A DNA stretch of 64,000 bases from Labrys monachus (GTDB lineage Bacteria > Pseudomonadota > Alphaproteobacteria > Rhizobiales > Labraceae), in the NCBI RefSeq assembly GCF_030814655.1, contig NZ_JAUSVK010000001.1, forward strand, positions 6,579,001-6,643,000. The letters run 5' to 3'. Of this stretch, positions 40,163 to 49,283 are shown piece after piece (position 1 is the stretch's first letter; every line of letters begins with the position of its first letter). A program made the position numbers and the translations under genes. The notes below the pieces were generated by a model. The model worked only from the letters and a program-made list of their open reading frames with translations, was not told the DNA's origin and ran no database searches.

Positions 40163-42085
40163 ATGGGCCTTGCAACCGCCCTCGACACCAGCGAGGATGC
40201 CAACAGCCACAAGCACGGCCATGGATTCTGGGCGATGACGCTCGGATCGATCGGCGTGGTCTATGGCGATATCGGCACCAGCCCGCTCTATGCCTTCCGC
40301 GAGGCCCTGCATGCGGCGACGGACGGCGGCCGGAACATGAGCCGGGAAGCCGTTCTCGGCGTCGTCTCGCTGATCCTGTGGGCGCTCATCATCGTGGTGA
40401 CGCTGAAATATGTGCTGCTGCTTCTGCGTGCCGACAACAAGGGCGAGGGCGGCACGCTGACGCTGATGGCGCTGGCGCAGCGCGCCCTCGGACGCTCCGG
40501 CACCATCCTGCTCATCCTCGGTACCATCGGCGCCGCGATGTTCTATGGCGACGCCATCCTCACCCCCGCCGTCTCGGTCCTGTCCGCGATCGAGGGCATG
40601 AAGCTGGTCACCCCGGCGCTGGACGAATTCGTCGTGCCGCTCACGGTGGTGATCATCATCGCCCTGTTCGCCGTGCAGAGCCACGGCACGGCCCGGGTCG
40701 GCGCGTTCTTCGGGCCGGTCATGGTCGTCTGGTTCGCGGTGATCGGCGTGGCCGGGCTGTGGCACCTGATGGACGAGCCCTCCGTCCTCTCCGCCATCAA
40801 TCCCTGGCATGCCGTCGCCTTCATGATCAGCCACGGCCATATCGGCTTCGTCGCGCTCGGAGCGGTCTTCCTCGCCGTCACCGGCGCCGAGGCCCTCTAT
40901 GCCGATCTCGGCCATTTCGGCCGCAAGCCGATCCAGACGGCGTGGATGGCGCTGGTCCTGCCCTCGCTCGCCCTCAATTATCTCGGCCAGGGTGCGCTGA
41001 TCCTGCACAACCCGACCCCGGAATTCCTCGCCAACCCCTTCTTCCTCTTGGTGCCGCAGCACCCCGTCTTCCTGATCCCGATGGTCGTGCTGGCGACGAT
41101 CGCCACCATCATCGCCAGCCAGGCCGTGATCACCGGCGCCTATTCGCTGACGCGCCAGGCCATCCAGCTCGGATTGCTGCCGCGCATGAAGGTGGCGCAC
41201 ACCTCCGAGCTGCAGTCGGGCCAGATCTATATCGGTCAGGTCAACGCCATCCTGATGATCGGCGTGCTGCTGCTGGTGCTGGTGTTCGAGAGCTCCTCGC
41301 GTCTGGCTTCGGCCTACGGCATCGCCGTGACCACCACCATGGTCGTCACCGCCATGATGGCCTTCCTGGTGATCTGGAAGGTCTGGCGCTGGACCATGGT
41401 CGCCGCGGCGCTGGTGATCGCGCCCTTCCTCCTCATCGACCTCGTCTTCCTGGCCGCCAACCTCTTGAAGGTGTTCGAGGGCGGCTGGGTGCCGCTGATG
41501 ATCGCCATGATCCTCATCGTCATCATGATCACCTGGCGCCAGGGCACGCGCGTCGTGCTGGAGAAGACGCGCCGCACCGAGGTGCCGCTGATGACCATCG
41601 TCAAGAGCCTGGAAAAGGGCTCGGTGACGCGCGTCTCCGGCACGGCCGTCTTCCTGACCAGCGATCCCGACTATGCGCCGACGGCCCTGCTCCACAGCCT
41701 CAAGCACTACAAGGCGCTGCACGAGAAGGTCGCGATCCTGACGATCGAGACGACGGACGATCCGAAGGTGATCGGCGGCGGCCGCATCACGCTGGAGCAG
41801 ATTTCGGCCTCCTTCACCAAGATGCGCGTGCAGTTCGGCTATATGGAAAGCCCCAACGTGCCCAAGGCGCTGGCGCTGTGCCGCAAGGCCGGATGGTCCT
41901 TCGACATCATGGACACCTCCTTCTTCCTGTCGCGGCGGCATCTGCGCGGCGGCAAGCAGGCGACGATGTGGCGCTGGCAGCGCCGGCTCTACGTCATCCT
42001 GGCGCGCAACGCCGACGACGCCAGCGACTATTTCTCCATTCCTTCCAACCGCGTGGTGGAGATCGGCACGCAGGTCCTGATCTGA
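40163..42085 (+). CDS. kup: Kup-family low-affinity potassium transporter
   Basis: A 640-aa proton-coupled potassium symporter. The diagnostic start [20 protein letters not shown] is at residue 28; about 12 membrane helices occupy residues 30-450 (including [44 protein letters not shown]), and a cytoplasmic C-terminal domain of about 190 residues follows. The N-terminus has a short His-rich tract (NSHKHGHGF). It stands alone; no potassium sensor genes are nearby. Confidence 0.96.
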   Translation: MGLATALDTSEDANSHKHGHGFWAMTLGSIGVVYGDIGTSPLYAFREALHAATDGGRNMSREAVLGVVSLILWALIIVVTLKYVLLLLRADNKGEGGTLTLMALAQRALGRSGTILLILGTIGAAMFYGDAILTPAVSVLSAIEGMKLVTPALDEFVVPLTVVIIIALFAVQSHGTARVGAFFGPVMVVWFAVIGVAGLWHLMDEPSVLSAINPWHAVAFMISHGHIGFVALGAVFLAVTGAEALYADLGHFGRKPIQTAWMALVLPSLALNYLGQGALILHNPTPEFLANPFFLLVPQHPVFLIPMVVLATIATIIASQAVITGAYSLTRQAIQLGLLPRMKVAHTSELQSGQIYIGQVNAILMIGVLLLVLVFESSSRLASAYGIAVTTTMVVTAMMAFLVIWKVWRWTMVAAALVIAPFLLIDLVFLAANLLKVFEGGWVPLMIAMILIVIMITWRQGTRVVLEKTRRTEVPLMTIVKSLEKGSVTRVSGTAVFLTSDPDYAPTALLHSLKHYKALHEKVAILTIETTDDPKVIGGGRITLEQISASFTKMRVQFGYMESPNVPKALALCRKAGWSFDIMDTSFFLSRRHLRGGKQATMWRWQRRLYVILARNADDASDYFSIPSNRVVEIGTQVLI

Positions 42086-42203
42086 CGGCCTTCGACAGCG
42101 CGGTTCGAGGTGCCCCTCAGGTGCGTTGTGCCGTCGGGGCTCTGTGAAAGCCGCGATGCCGGCCTGCAGGAATGATGGATCGGGCGATGCAGCCCCTCAC
42201 CTC

Positions 42204-42336
42204 CATCCTCTCCCCGCAAGCGGGGCGAGGGGACTTCGGCGTCGAGAGATTGCGTTGGCGCCTTCGTCTCGCCCAAGCCTTTCATGATGCGACGCTGTCG
42301 GATCCTTCTCCCCGCATCGCGGGGAGAAGGTAAGGA
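42204..42336. repeat. Pair of BIME-like hairpins downstream of kup
   Basis: Two palindromes face each other: CCTCTCCCCGC-AAG-CGGGGCGAGGGG (42207-42232) and the perfect 12-bp stem CCTTCTCCCCGC-ATC-GCGGGGAGAAGG (42304-42330). This is a classic paired intergenic element of Hyphomicrobiales. The rest of the 409-bp kup/bdhA gap has no gene. Confidence 0.8.
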
Positions 42337-42494
42337 TGAGGAGCGGCGCGACCTTCGCCAGCTTGTTGTTCACCGAGCATGCAAGTCGCACGAGGAGCAG
42401 CGTCGAAGGTGCCGGCGGTACCCGTGAGCAGCTATGCGTTCGATGATACCGGGCGCCGTCTTTGCCGACATCCCACGATTGCCGCGATCGTTAG

Positions 42495-43277
42495 TTACGC
42501 CGCGGTCCAGCCGCCGTCGATCGGCAATATGGCGCCGGTGATGTTGGCGGCGGCATCCGAGCACAGGAACGCGGCGAAGGCGGCGACCTGCTCGATGGTG
42601 ACGAATTCCTTCGTCGGCTGCGCGGCGAGGAGGACGTCCTGCTTGACCTGCTCCATCGTCATGTTGCGGGCCTTCATCGTGTCGGGGATCTGCGCCTCCA
42701 CCAGCGGGGTCCAGACATAACCGGGGCAGACGGCGTTGCAGGTGATGTTCTCGCGCGCCACTTCCAGCGCCACCGTCTTGGTGAGGCCGGCGATGCCGTG
42801 CTTGGCGGCGACATAGGCCGACTTGAACGGCGAGGCGACGAGGGCATGCGCCGAGGCGGTGTTGATGATGCGGCCCCAGCCCTTCTTCTTCATGCCGGGC
42901 AGCGCCGCCTTGATGCCGTAGAAGGCGGCCATCAGGTTGAGGCGGATGATGGCTTCCCATTTGTCGTCGGGGAATTCGTCGATCGGCGCGACATGCTGGA
43001 TGCCGGCATTGTTGACGAGGATGTCCACCGTGCCGAACGCCGCCTCGGCGTCGGTGACGAGGCGGGTGACTTCCTCGGCGTGCAGCAGGTTGGCGGGGGA
43101 GAACAGCGCCTTCACGCCGAAATCGGCCTCGATGGCGGCACGCGTCTTCTCGATCTCGGCGGCGTCGCCGAGGCCGTTGAGCATGACGTGGGCGCCTTCG
43201 CGGGCAAAGGCCCGGGCGATGCCGAGGCCGATTCCTGACGTCGAGCCGGTGATGACGGCTGCCTTGTCCTTGAGCAT
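42495..43277 (-). CDS. bdhA: 3-hydroxybutyrate dehydrogenase
   Basis: A 260-aa SDR interconverting 3-hydroxybutyrate and acetoacetate with NAD, used in polyhydroxybutyrate turnover. The nucleotide motif is TGSTSGIGLGIARAF, the catalytic Ser is in NTASAHALVAS, Tyr-x3-Lys in SAYVAAKHGIAG, and the family end is AAANITGAILPIDGGWTAA. VCPGYVWTPLVEAQIPD is typical of the D-3-HBDH group. The ATG at 43277 follows AGAGGA. Confidence 0.95.
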   Translation of the reverse strand: MLKDKAAVITGSTSGIGLGIARAFAREGAHVMLNGLGDAAEIEKTRAAIEADFGVKALFSPANLLHAEEVTRLVTDAEAAFGTVDILVNNAGIQHVAPIDEFPDDKWEAIIRLNLMAAFYGIKAALPGMKKKGWGRIINTASAHALVASPFKSAYVAAKHGIAGLTKTVALEVARENITCNAVCPGYVWTPLVEAQIPDTMKARNMTMEQVKQDVLLAAQPTKEFVTIEQVAAFAAFLCSDAAANITGAILPIDGGWTAA

Positions 43278-43290
43278 GTCGATCCTCTCA

Positions 43291-43332
43291 GAGCGTGATC
43301 CCGGAAATCGGCTTCCGGCCAAAGATCATGCG
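43291..43332. repeat. Short dispersed inverted repeat (GATCCCGGAA type), copy 2
   Basis: GAGCGTGATCCCGGAAATCG, then GCTTCCGG and GATCATGCGG. It contains CCGGAA/TTCCGG and matches, inversely, the element at 33879-33916. It lies just upstream of bdhA. Confidence 0.65.
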
Positions 43333-43442
43333 GATGCATCCGGCCCGCGGCGCGGCCCGTGCCGGATATTGCGCCGCATCATGAAACGCCGAACGTGGCG
43401 GCGGTGTGACAGCCACAATTCAAGCACAAAGCTCTTGCTGTT

Positions 43443-43471
43443 TTGACTGATTGCATGTTCAATCAAAATAA
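43443..43471 (+). promoter_or_regulatory. choXWV promoter with BetI-like operator
   Basis: TTGACT (43443-43448), a 17-bp spacer containing TTGCATGTTCAA (43451-43462), then AAATAA. The first 11 bases, TTGACTGATTG, are identical to those of the betI promoter, and the palindrome differs at two positions. The leader to choX is then about 245 bases and holds no recognised RNA element. Confidence 0.7.
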
Positions 43472-43723
43472 CGTGCAATAACAACAGCGCCATGAGACCG
43501 GATGCCGGCCATGGCGGGAGCGGGAGCCGAGCCACCGCCGCGGCGTCGTCCAGCGCCGTCGGAAGCGGGCGATAACGGTCTTCCGCAGCGAATTGGCGTG
43601 AGGTATCAACCTTGCGGCAGAGGGGCTGGTCCCGTGCGGGACGAGAGGGGTTTGAACGTCATCGGTTCCAACGCCGCTCCGGTGGGGCGGCATCGTGTTT
43701 CGTCGTTTCCGGGAGGTTATCAA

Positions 43724-44674
43724 ATGATGGGTTTTGGCAGGATATTCGCGGCGGGGGCCCTGGTGTTTGCGGCGGCGACGGGCGCCGCCTTCGCCGGCGA
43801 TCCCGACAGCTGCAAGACGGTCAAGTTCTCCGACGTGGGCTGGACCGACATCACGTCGACGACGGCGATCACCGCGCGCGTCCTCCAGGGCCTCGGCTAC
43901 ACGCCCAAGACCACCGTGCTGTCGGTGCCGATCACCTATGCTTCGATGAAGCGCAAGGACATCGACGTGTTCCTCGGCAATTGGCAGCCGAGCATGGAAA
44001 ACGACCGCAAGCCCTATGTCGAGGACAAGTCGGTGGTGGTGGTCGGGGCCAACCTGCCGACCGGCGCCAAATATACCCTCGCCGTGCCGCAATCGACCTA
44101 TGACAAGGGCCTGCACGACTTTTCCGACATCGTTAAGTTCAAGGATTCGCTCGGCGGCAAGATCTACGGCATCGAGCCGGGCAATGACGGCAACCGCCTG
44201 GTGCAGAGCCTGATCGACGGCAACAAGGACGGCCTCAAGGATTTCAAGCTCGTCGAATCCAGCGAGCAGGGCATGCTGGCGCAGGTGCAGCGCGCCACCA
44301 CCCGCAACGAGGACGTCGTCTTCCTCGGCTGGGCTCCCCACCCGATGAACGTCAACTTCAAGATCCAGTACCTGACGGGCGGCGACGACACCTTCGGGCC
44401 TGACTTCGGCAGCGCCGTCGTCTACACCAATGAGCGCGCCGGCTTTGCCGACGAATGCCCGAATGCGGCCAAGCTCATCGCCAATCTGAAGTTCACCGTC
44501 GACCTCGAAAACACGGTGATGCAGAAGATCACCGGCGACGGCGAGGAAGGATCCAAGGCGGCGGAGGAATATCTGAAGGCCAATCCCGGCGTGCTCGATC
44601 CCTGGCTCCAGGGCGTGACGACCTTCGACGGGCAGCCCGGCCTGCCGGCCGTGAAGAAGAGCCTCGGCCTCTGA
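43724..44674 (+). CDS. choX: Choline ABC transporter substrate-binding protein
   Basis: A 316-aa periplasmic protein. The signal peptide (FGRIFAAGALVFAAATGAAFA) is followed by CKTVKFSDVGWTDITSTTAI, the ChoX/OpuAC-type start. DVFLGNWQPSMENDRKPYVE and FLGWAPHPMN carry aromatic residues expected in the quaternary-ammonium cage. The ATG at 43724 has GGGAGG seven bases upstream. It is first in choXWV; a strong hairpin follows the stop, as often seen when the binding protein is made in excess. Confidence 0.95.
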   Translation: MMGFGRIFAAGALVFAAATGAAFAGDPDSCKTVKFSDVGWTDITSTTAITARVLQGLGYTPKTTVLSVPITYASMKRKDIDVFLGNWQPSMENDRKPYVEDKSVVVVGANLPTGAKYTLAVPQSTYDKGLHDFSDIVKFKDSLGGKIYGIEPGNDGNRLVQSLIDGNKDGLKDFKLVESSEQGMLAQVQRATTRNEDVVFLGWAPHPMNVNFKIQYLTGGDDTFGPDFGSAVVYTNERAGFADECPNAAKLIANLKFTVDLENTVMQKITGDGEEGSKAAEEYLKANPGVLDPWLQGVTTFDGQPGLPAVKKSLGL

Positions 44675-44687
44675 GCCGCATGCCGCC

Positions 44688-44711
44688 GGGGGGCAGGCAC
44701 CTGTGCCCCCC
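44688..44711 (+). repeat. Intercistronic hairpin between choX and choW
   Basis: A perfect 8-bp stem GGGGGGCA/TGCCCCCC with an 8-base loop, 13 bases after the choX stop. No T-tract. A likely 3' stabiliser or partial attenuator in the 205-bp choX-choW gap. Confidence 0.7.
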
Positions 44712-44879
44712 GCACGGCCCGACGGGGCGCCGTCATCGGCTCTCGGCGCCTCCGGCGTCCGAGGCCGGCCGCCCCGCCGACCACCGCCGACGAGCGGAAC
44801 GGAGCGCCCCTCGTGCCTGTGGCACGAGCGCGGCCCCGCGTGATCGACCTGCCATTCGCAGTTCTGGGATAGGGGCGCC

Positions 44880-45722
44880 ATGTTCGACTGGGTAACGGAC
44901 CACAAGATCCCGTTCGGCAACACCATGCGGGTGTTCATCGACCTTCTTCAGGCGCATCTCGGCTCCTTCTTCGATGTCGTGACCGCCGTGGTCGAGTTCA
45001 TCGTCGACGGCAGCGCCGGCGTGCTGATCTTCTTCCCGCCGATCGTGGTCATCCTCGCCTTCGCGGCCTTCGCCTATCTCCTGCAGCGCTCCTGGAAGCT
45101 CAGCCTCTTCGTCTTCCTCGCCTTCCTGTTCATCTGGAACCAGGGCTATTGGGAAGACACCATGAAGACGATCTCGCTGGTGGTGTGGTCGGCCGCCACC
45201 AGCATCCTGGTCGGCACGCCGATCGGGGTGATGGCGGCCCATCGGCCGCGGCTCTATGCCTTCCTGCACCCCGTCCTCGACATGATGCAGACGCTGCCGA
45301 CCCCGGTCTATCTCATCCCGATGATCGCGCTTCTGGGCATCGGCTACGCGCCGGGCCTGATCGCCACTTTGATCTTCGCCCTGCCCGCCCCGATCCGGCT
45401 GACCCATCTGGGCATCAGCTCGACGCCGGTGGCGCTCAAGGAGGCGGGCGAGGCGTTCGGCGCCACCGCACACCAGCTGCTCTGGAAGGTCGAGCTGCCG
45501 CATGCCCTTCCCACCATCATGGCGGGCGTGACCCAGTGCATCATGCTCAGCCTGTCCATGGTCGTCATCGCCGGCATGGTGGGCGCGGAAGGCCTCGGCG
45601 CCGATGTCATCAAGGCGCTCGGCACGGTCAACATCGCACGCGGCTTCGAGGCCGGCGCGGCCATCGTGCTGCTGGCCATCGTGCTCGACCGCATGTGCCG
45701 GGTGAAAGGAGCGCACGCATGA
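44880..45722 (+). CDS. choW: Choline ABC transporter permease
   Basis: A 280-aa inner-membrane permease with about six helices. The BPD_transp_1 signature is in ALKEAGEAFGATAHQLLWKVELPHALPTIMAG, the EAA-type loop that contacts the ATPase. The start MFDWVTDHKIPFGNTMRVF resembles ChoW/ProW. Its stop overlaps the choV start (ATGA), so the two are translationally coupled. Confidence 0.95.
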   Translation: MFDWVTDHKIPFGNTMRVFIDLLQAHLGSFFDVVTAVVEFIVDGSAGVLIFFPPIVVILAFAAFAYLLQRSWKLSLFVFLAFLFIWNQGYWEDTMKTISLVVWSAATSILVGTPIGVMAAHRPRLYAFLHPVLDMMQTLPTPVYLIPMIALLGIGYAPGLIATLIFALPAPIRLTHLGISSTPVALKEAGEAFGATAHQLLWKVELPHALPTIMAGVTQCIMLSLSMVVIAGMVGAEGLGADVIKALGTVNIARGFEAGAAIVLLAIVLDRMCRVKGAHA

Positions 45723-46915
45723 ACGTCGCCGTCGATTTCAGGAATGTCGACATCATCTTCGGCGCCCGGACGCGCGAAGCCCTCAAGATGCTCGATGCCG
45801 GCGCCAGCCGGGCGGAGATCCTGGCGAAGACCGGGGCGGTGCTCGGCTGCGCCGACGCCAGCCTGACCGTGCGCGAAGGCGAGATCAGCGTGCTGATGGG
45901 CCTGTCGGGTTCCGGCAAGTCGACGATGATGCGGGCCGTCAACGGCCTCAACAAGGTCACGCGCGGTTCCGTGCTGGTCAAGTCCGGCGACCGGATGGTG
46001 GATGTCGTCACCTGCGACGCCGCGACGCTTCGCCACGTCCGCCAGGGCAGCGTCGCCATGGTGTTCCAGCAATTCGGGCTCCTGCCCTGGCGCACGGTGG
46101 CGGAGAATGTCGGCTTCGGCCTCGAACTCGCCGGCGTCCCCGAAGCCGAGCGCACCAGGCGGGTCGCCCAGCAGCTCAAGCTCGTCGGCCTGGACCAGTG
46201 GGCGAACAAATATGCCAACGAGCTCTCGGGCGGCATGCAGCAGCGCGTCGGCCTCGCCCGCGCCTTCGCGACGGAAGCGCCGATCCTCCTGATGGACGAG
46301 CCGTTCTCCGCCCTCGATCCGCTGATCCGCACCAAGCTGCAGGACGAGCTCCTGCAGCTCCAGAAGGAGCTGAAGAAGACCATCATCTTCGTCAGCCACG
46401 ACCTGGAGGAAGCCCTCAAGATCGGCAATACCATCACCATCCTGGAGAGCGGGCGCATCGTGCAGTCCGGCCGGCCGGAGGACATCGTCCTGCGTCCGGC
46501 TGACGATTACGTGCGCGAATTCATCGCCAATGTGAACCCGCTGAGCGTGCTCACCGCCTGGCACGTGATGTGCGATGCCCGCGACCTCGACAAGACGGAG
46601 GATGGCTGGGTCTGGCTCGACAAGCGCCGGACGACCCGCTTCAAGCTCGACGCCGACAGGCAGGTCATCGCCGCCGAGCGGGACGGCGTGCCGGGCGCCT
46701 GGGTCCATTGCGCCGAGGCGGAAGCGCCGCCGCGCCCCGGCGAGCGGCCCTGCTACTGGGCCAGCCCGGGCACGTCGCTGAAGACGGTGATGCTCGCCAT
46801 GCACAATGCCGACACCGCGCCGGTGGCGCTGTTCGACGAGGAGAACCGCTTCGTCGGATCGATCGGGGTGAAGGACGTGCTCCAGGCGGTGCTGCGCCGG
46901 CAGGAGCCGGCCTGA
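45719..46915 (+). CDS. choV: Choline ABC transporter ATP-binding protein
   Basis: A 398-aa ATPase. Walker A is MGLSGSGKSTMMRAV, the Q-loop FQQFGLLPWRTVAEN, the signature ELSGGMQQRVGLARA and Walker B ILLMDEPFSALDP. After the nucleotide-binding domain the last 110 residues include a CBS-like segment (LAMHNADTAPVALFDEENRF), which in related OpuA/ProV proteins senses ionic strength or nucleotides. The N-terminal 50 residues before the core are typical of ChoV. Final gene of choXWV. Confidence 0.95.
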   Translation: MNVAVDFRNVDIIFGARTREALKMLDAGASRAEILAKTGAVLGCADASLTVREGEISVLMGLSGSGKSTMMRAVNGLNKVTRGSVLVKSGDRMVDVVTCDAATLRHVRQGSVAMVFQQFGLLPWRTVAENVGFGLELAGVPEAERTRRVAQQLKLVGLDQWANKYANELSGGMQQRVGLARAFATEAPILLMDEPFSALDPLIRTKLQDELLQLQKELKKTIIFVSHDLEEALKIGNTITILESGRIVQSGRPEDIVLRPADDYVREFIANVNPLSVLTAWHVMCDARDLDKTEDGWVWLDKRRTTRFKLDADRQVIAAERDGVPGAWVHCAEAEAPPRPGERPCYWASPGTSLKTVMLAMHNADTAPVALFDEENRFVGSIGVKDVLQAVLRRQEPA

Positions 46916-46940
46916 CCCGGGCGGGAGGGGATATGCTCTA

Positions 46941-47040
46941 GAGCAAAGCGCGTTCAGGCAGAGGCGGCGTTCTGCTCTAGCTCTTTGTTTTTCGACGCGT
47001 CTTTGCGTTTTGCCGATTCCGTCAAAACACAAAACGCTCT
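46941..47040. repeat. 100-bp dispersed repeat, copy 2
   Basis: Matches 27233-27331 (same ends and same CTCTTTGTTTTTCGACGCGT core). It occupies almost the whole gap between choV and the convergent membrane-protein gene, whose stop codon uses its last bases. Confidence 0.8.
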
Positions 47041-47434
47041 AGCGCTCGATCCTCAGCCGGCTCGCCCGTTTGCGCGACAGCATAAGGCTCGCGACCAGGC
47101 TGACGAAGGCGATCGCCGCGAGGAGGAAGAAGGTCGGGGTGGCGGCGCGGCCGATATAATAGAATTCGGCTCCGTAGGCGACGAGCACGCAGAAGGAGAG
47201 AACGTGATCGGTCGCGGTCGAGATCTCGATGCAGCGCGATTTCAGCGCCTCGACCAGCAGGAAGAACAAGGCGAGCAGGGTCAGCGCTTGGCCGAGCGTG
47301 GCCGTGAAGACGACGCCCGAGCCGGTGGCGAAGGAAAAGGCCGGGTCGTTCCACGGGTCGCTGCCGCCGGCGATGACGAAGAAATTATAGACCGCGAACG
47401 GAATGAGCGTCAGCGGGAAATTGATCAGGAACAT
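47039..47434 (-). CDS. Small four-helix membrane protein, unknown function
   Basis: A 131-aa integral membrane protein. Helices are visible at residues 3-22 (LINFPLTLIPFAVYNFFVIA), about 42-65 (ATLGQALTLLALFFLLVEAL), 75-95 and 100-120, and the tail is very basic (SRKRASRLRIER). The start at 47434 (MFLINF) follows AGAGGC. I recognise no family. It converges on choV and is probably transcribed alone. Confidence 0.75.
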   Translation of the reverse strand: MFLINFPLTLIPFAVYNFFVIAGGSDPWNDPAFSFATGSGVVFTATLGQALTLLALFFLLVEALKSRCIEISTATDHVLSFCVLVAYGAEFYYIGRAATPTFFLLAAIAFVSLVASLMLSRKRASRLRIER

Positions 47435-47734
47435 GGATGCCTCTGGCGACAGGTGCGCGCACCACCTTCCATGCCGATTTTGTGGCCTGATCGATAATCT
47501 TGCCGAATCCGGGCGGCAAAGCCAGCGAAAAAAGGCCGGGCGGGGCGGCGCGGCGGTAAATGTCGCGTTCATGCTTTTGCGCCATGACGGGATGCCGGCC
47601 GCACCGTCTTCGGATGGCGCTGCGGCCGTCTTTGGTGTACCAGCGGGGACGGCTAGGGATTTCCGGGGGCGTCGTCATCAAAACGCCGTCCTTGCGGATG
47701 ATGTGTGGCCGCCGAAAATCCGGAGAGGGTCTTG

Positions 47735-49066
47735 ATGGGTATGTTCGCGCGCGCCGCCGCCACGGGTTTCGTGGCCTGCCTGGTTCTTGGACTTGCCCGG
47801 GAAACCGCCGCCGCCAATCCCACCATCGTCGTCGATGCCGCCAGCGGCAAGGTGCTGGAGGCGCATGACGCCACCCGGCCCTGGTATCCGGCTTCCCTTT
47901 CCAAGCTGATGACGCTCTATACCGTCTTCAAGGCCTTGAAGGACGGGCGCGTCGACGGCGGCATGCCGATCGCGATCTCGCCCCGCGCCGCCAGGCAGGC
48001 GCCGTCCCGGATGGGCTATCCCGTCGGGACGATGATCACCATCGACGACGCCCTGAAGATGCTCGTGGTGCATTCGGCCAACGACATCGCCGTGGCGCTG
48101 GCGGAAGGCGTGTCCGGCTCGGTCGACAATTTCGCCGCCGAGATGAACGCCAACGCCAAGGCGCTCGGCATGGCCCAGAGCTATTGGGTCAACCCCAACG
48201 GCCTGCCCGACCCGCGCCAGGTGACCTCGGCGCGCGACATGGCCCTGGTGGCCGACGCGATCATCACGCAGTTCCCGCAATACGACCAGCTCTTCCGGAT
48301 CCAGACGATCCGCAGCGGCGACAGCGTCCTGCGCACCCACAACGCGCTGGTCTATCGCTATCCGGGCACGGACGGCATGAAGACGGGCTTCACCTGCGCC
48401 GCCGGCTTCAACGTGGTGGCGACCGCGACGCGCAACGGCCGCAAGCTGATCACCGTGGTGATGGGCGCGCCGACGCCGAAGGAGCGCACCAACCAGGCGG
48501 TGGCGCTGTTCGAGAGCAATTACGACAACCAGGGCGGCGGCCTGTTCACCAGCGCGCCGCTCGCCGCGCAATTGCCGGCGTCGGCCTATGCCGCCGCGCC
48601 CGACATGCGCGACATCGCCTGCAACCGCAAGAGGGGCGGCGATGCCGCGGCCGAGAGCGAGGATACGGCCGAGGTGCTGCCCGGCAAGGCGCAGGAGGCT
48701 TCGGCGGCGAGCCCGCTGCTGACGAGCTGGACCGTCGCCCCGCCCGTCGAGGTCGGCCCCTATGTCGGTCCGCGCCGGCCGCTGTTCAAGCTGCCGAACA
48801 CGCCGATCCTCGCCGACCTGCCCGCCCGCTCCACGACGAAGCAGGCGCGGGCGAAGGCCGGCGCCGAGACGGCGGCCGGCTATGCCGAGACGTCGAAGGG
48901 CATGGCGATGCCGTCGCAGCTCACCGATCCCAAACTCAACAAGGGCCGCAAGAACCTGAAGAAGCTGGCGACGGAAAAGACCGCCGGGAAGAAGGTGAAG
49001 CCTGCGGCCCATGCCAAGCCGCCGGCCAAGCCGAGCCGGCACAAGAAGCATCATCCCGACAGCTGA
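47735..49066 (+). CDS. D-alanyl-D-alanine carboxypeptidase (PBP5/6 type)
   Basis: A 443-aa class C low-molecular-weight PBP that trims peptidoglycan pentapeptides. After a signal peptide (residues 1-29) it shows the SxxK motif YPASLSKLMTLY, the SxN motif in HSANDIAVALAEG, and the KTG motif in GMKTGFTCAAGFN. The C-terminal 170 residues are a low-complexity Ala/Lys/Pro extension ending KPSRHKKHHPDS, where PBP5 has its beta domain and amphipathic anchor; this part is diverged. The ATG at 47735 follows GGAGAGGG. Confidence 0.92.
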   Translation: MGMFARAAATGFVACLVLGLARETAAANPTIVVDAASGKVLEAHDATRPWYPASLSKLMTLYTVFKALKDGRVDGGMPIAISPRAARQAPSRMGYPVGTMITIDDALKMLVVHSANDIAVALAEGVSGSVDNFAAEMNANAKALGMAQSYWVNPNGLPDPRQVTSARDMALVADAIITQFPQYDQLFRIQTIRSGDSVLRTHNALVYRYPGTDGMKTGFTCAAGFNVVATATRNGRKLITVVMGAPTPKERTNQAVALFESNYDNQGGGLFTSAPLAAQLPASAYAAAPDMRDIACNRKRGGDAAAESEDTAEVLPGKAQEASAASPLLTSWTVAPPVEVGPYVGPRRPLFKLPNTPILADLPARSTTKQARAKAGAETAAGYAETSKGMAMPSQLTDPKLNKGRKNLKKLATEKTAGKKVKPAAHAKPPAKPSRHKKHHPDS

Positions 49067-49232
49067 TGCGGGCCGGCGGGCGATAACGGACCCTGCGATC
49101 GAGGGCTGCGCGGTGCCACTTGCGGGGAGGCGGCGGCGTGATGCGCGTCCCGCTCGCCATCGCCGGCGATTTGCACTATCAGACCTGTTCCCTCCGTCCG
49201 AGCCTGCCGCCGAGCGGCCGACACGCTCCCGT

Positions 49233-49283
49233 TTCAGGTCGCCATGGACTTCAGGTCGCCATGAACTTCAAGTCGCCATGAAC
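49233..49283 (+). repeat. Three tandem 17-bp repeats forming a chain of overlapping mini-ORFs
   Basis: TTCAGGTCGCCATGGAC, TTCAGGTCGCCATGAAC and TTCAAGTCGCCATGAAC lie head to tail. Each carries an ATG (49244, 49261, 49278). The first two open six-codon ORFs (MDFRSP, MNFKSP) whose TGA overlaps the next ATG as ATGA; the third ATG starts the EamA gene. Confidence 0.85.

Noticed and set aside
49233-49283. CRISPR-like tandem repeat
   Set aside because: Units are 17 bp, directly adjacent without spacers, and built around start codons; not a CRISPR array.
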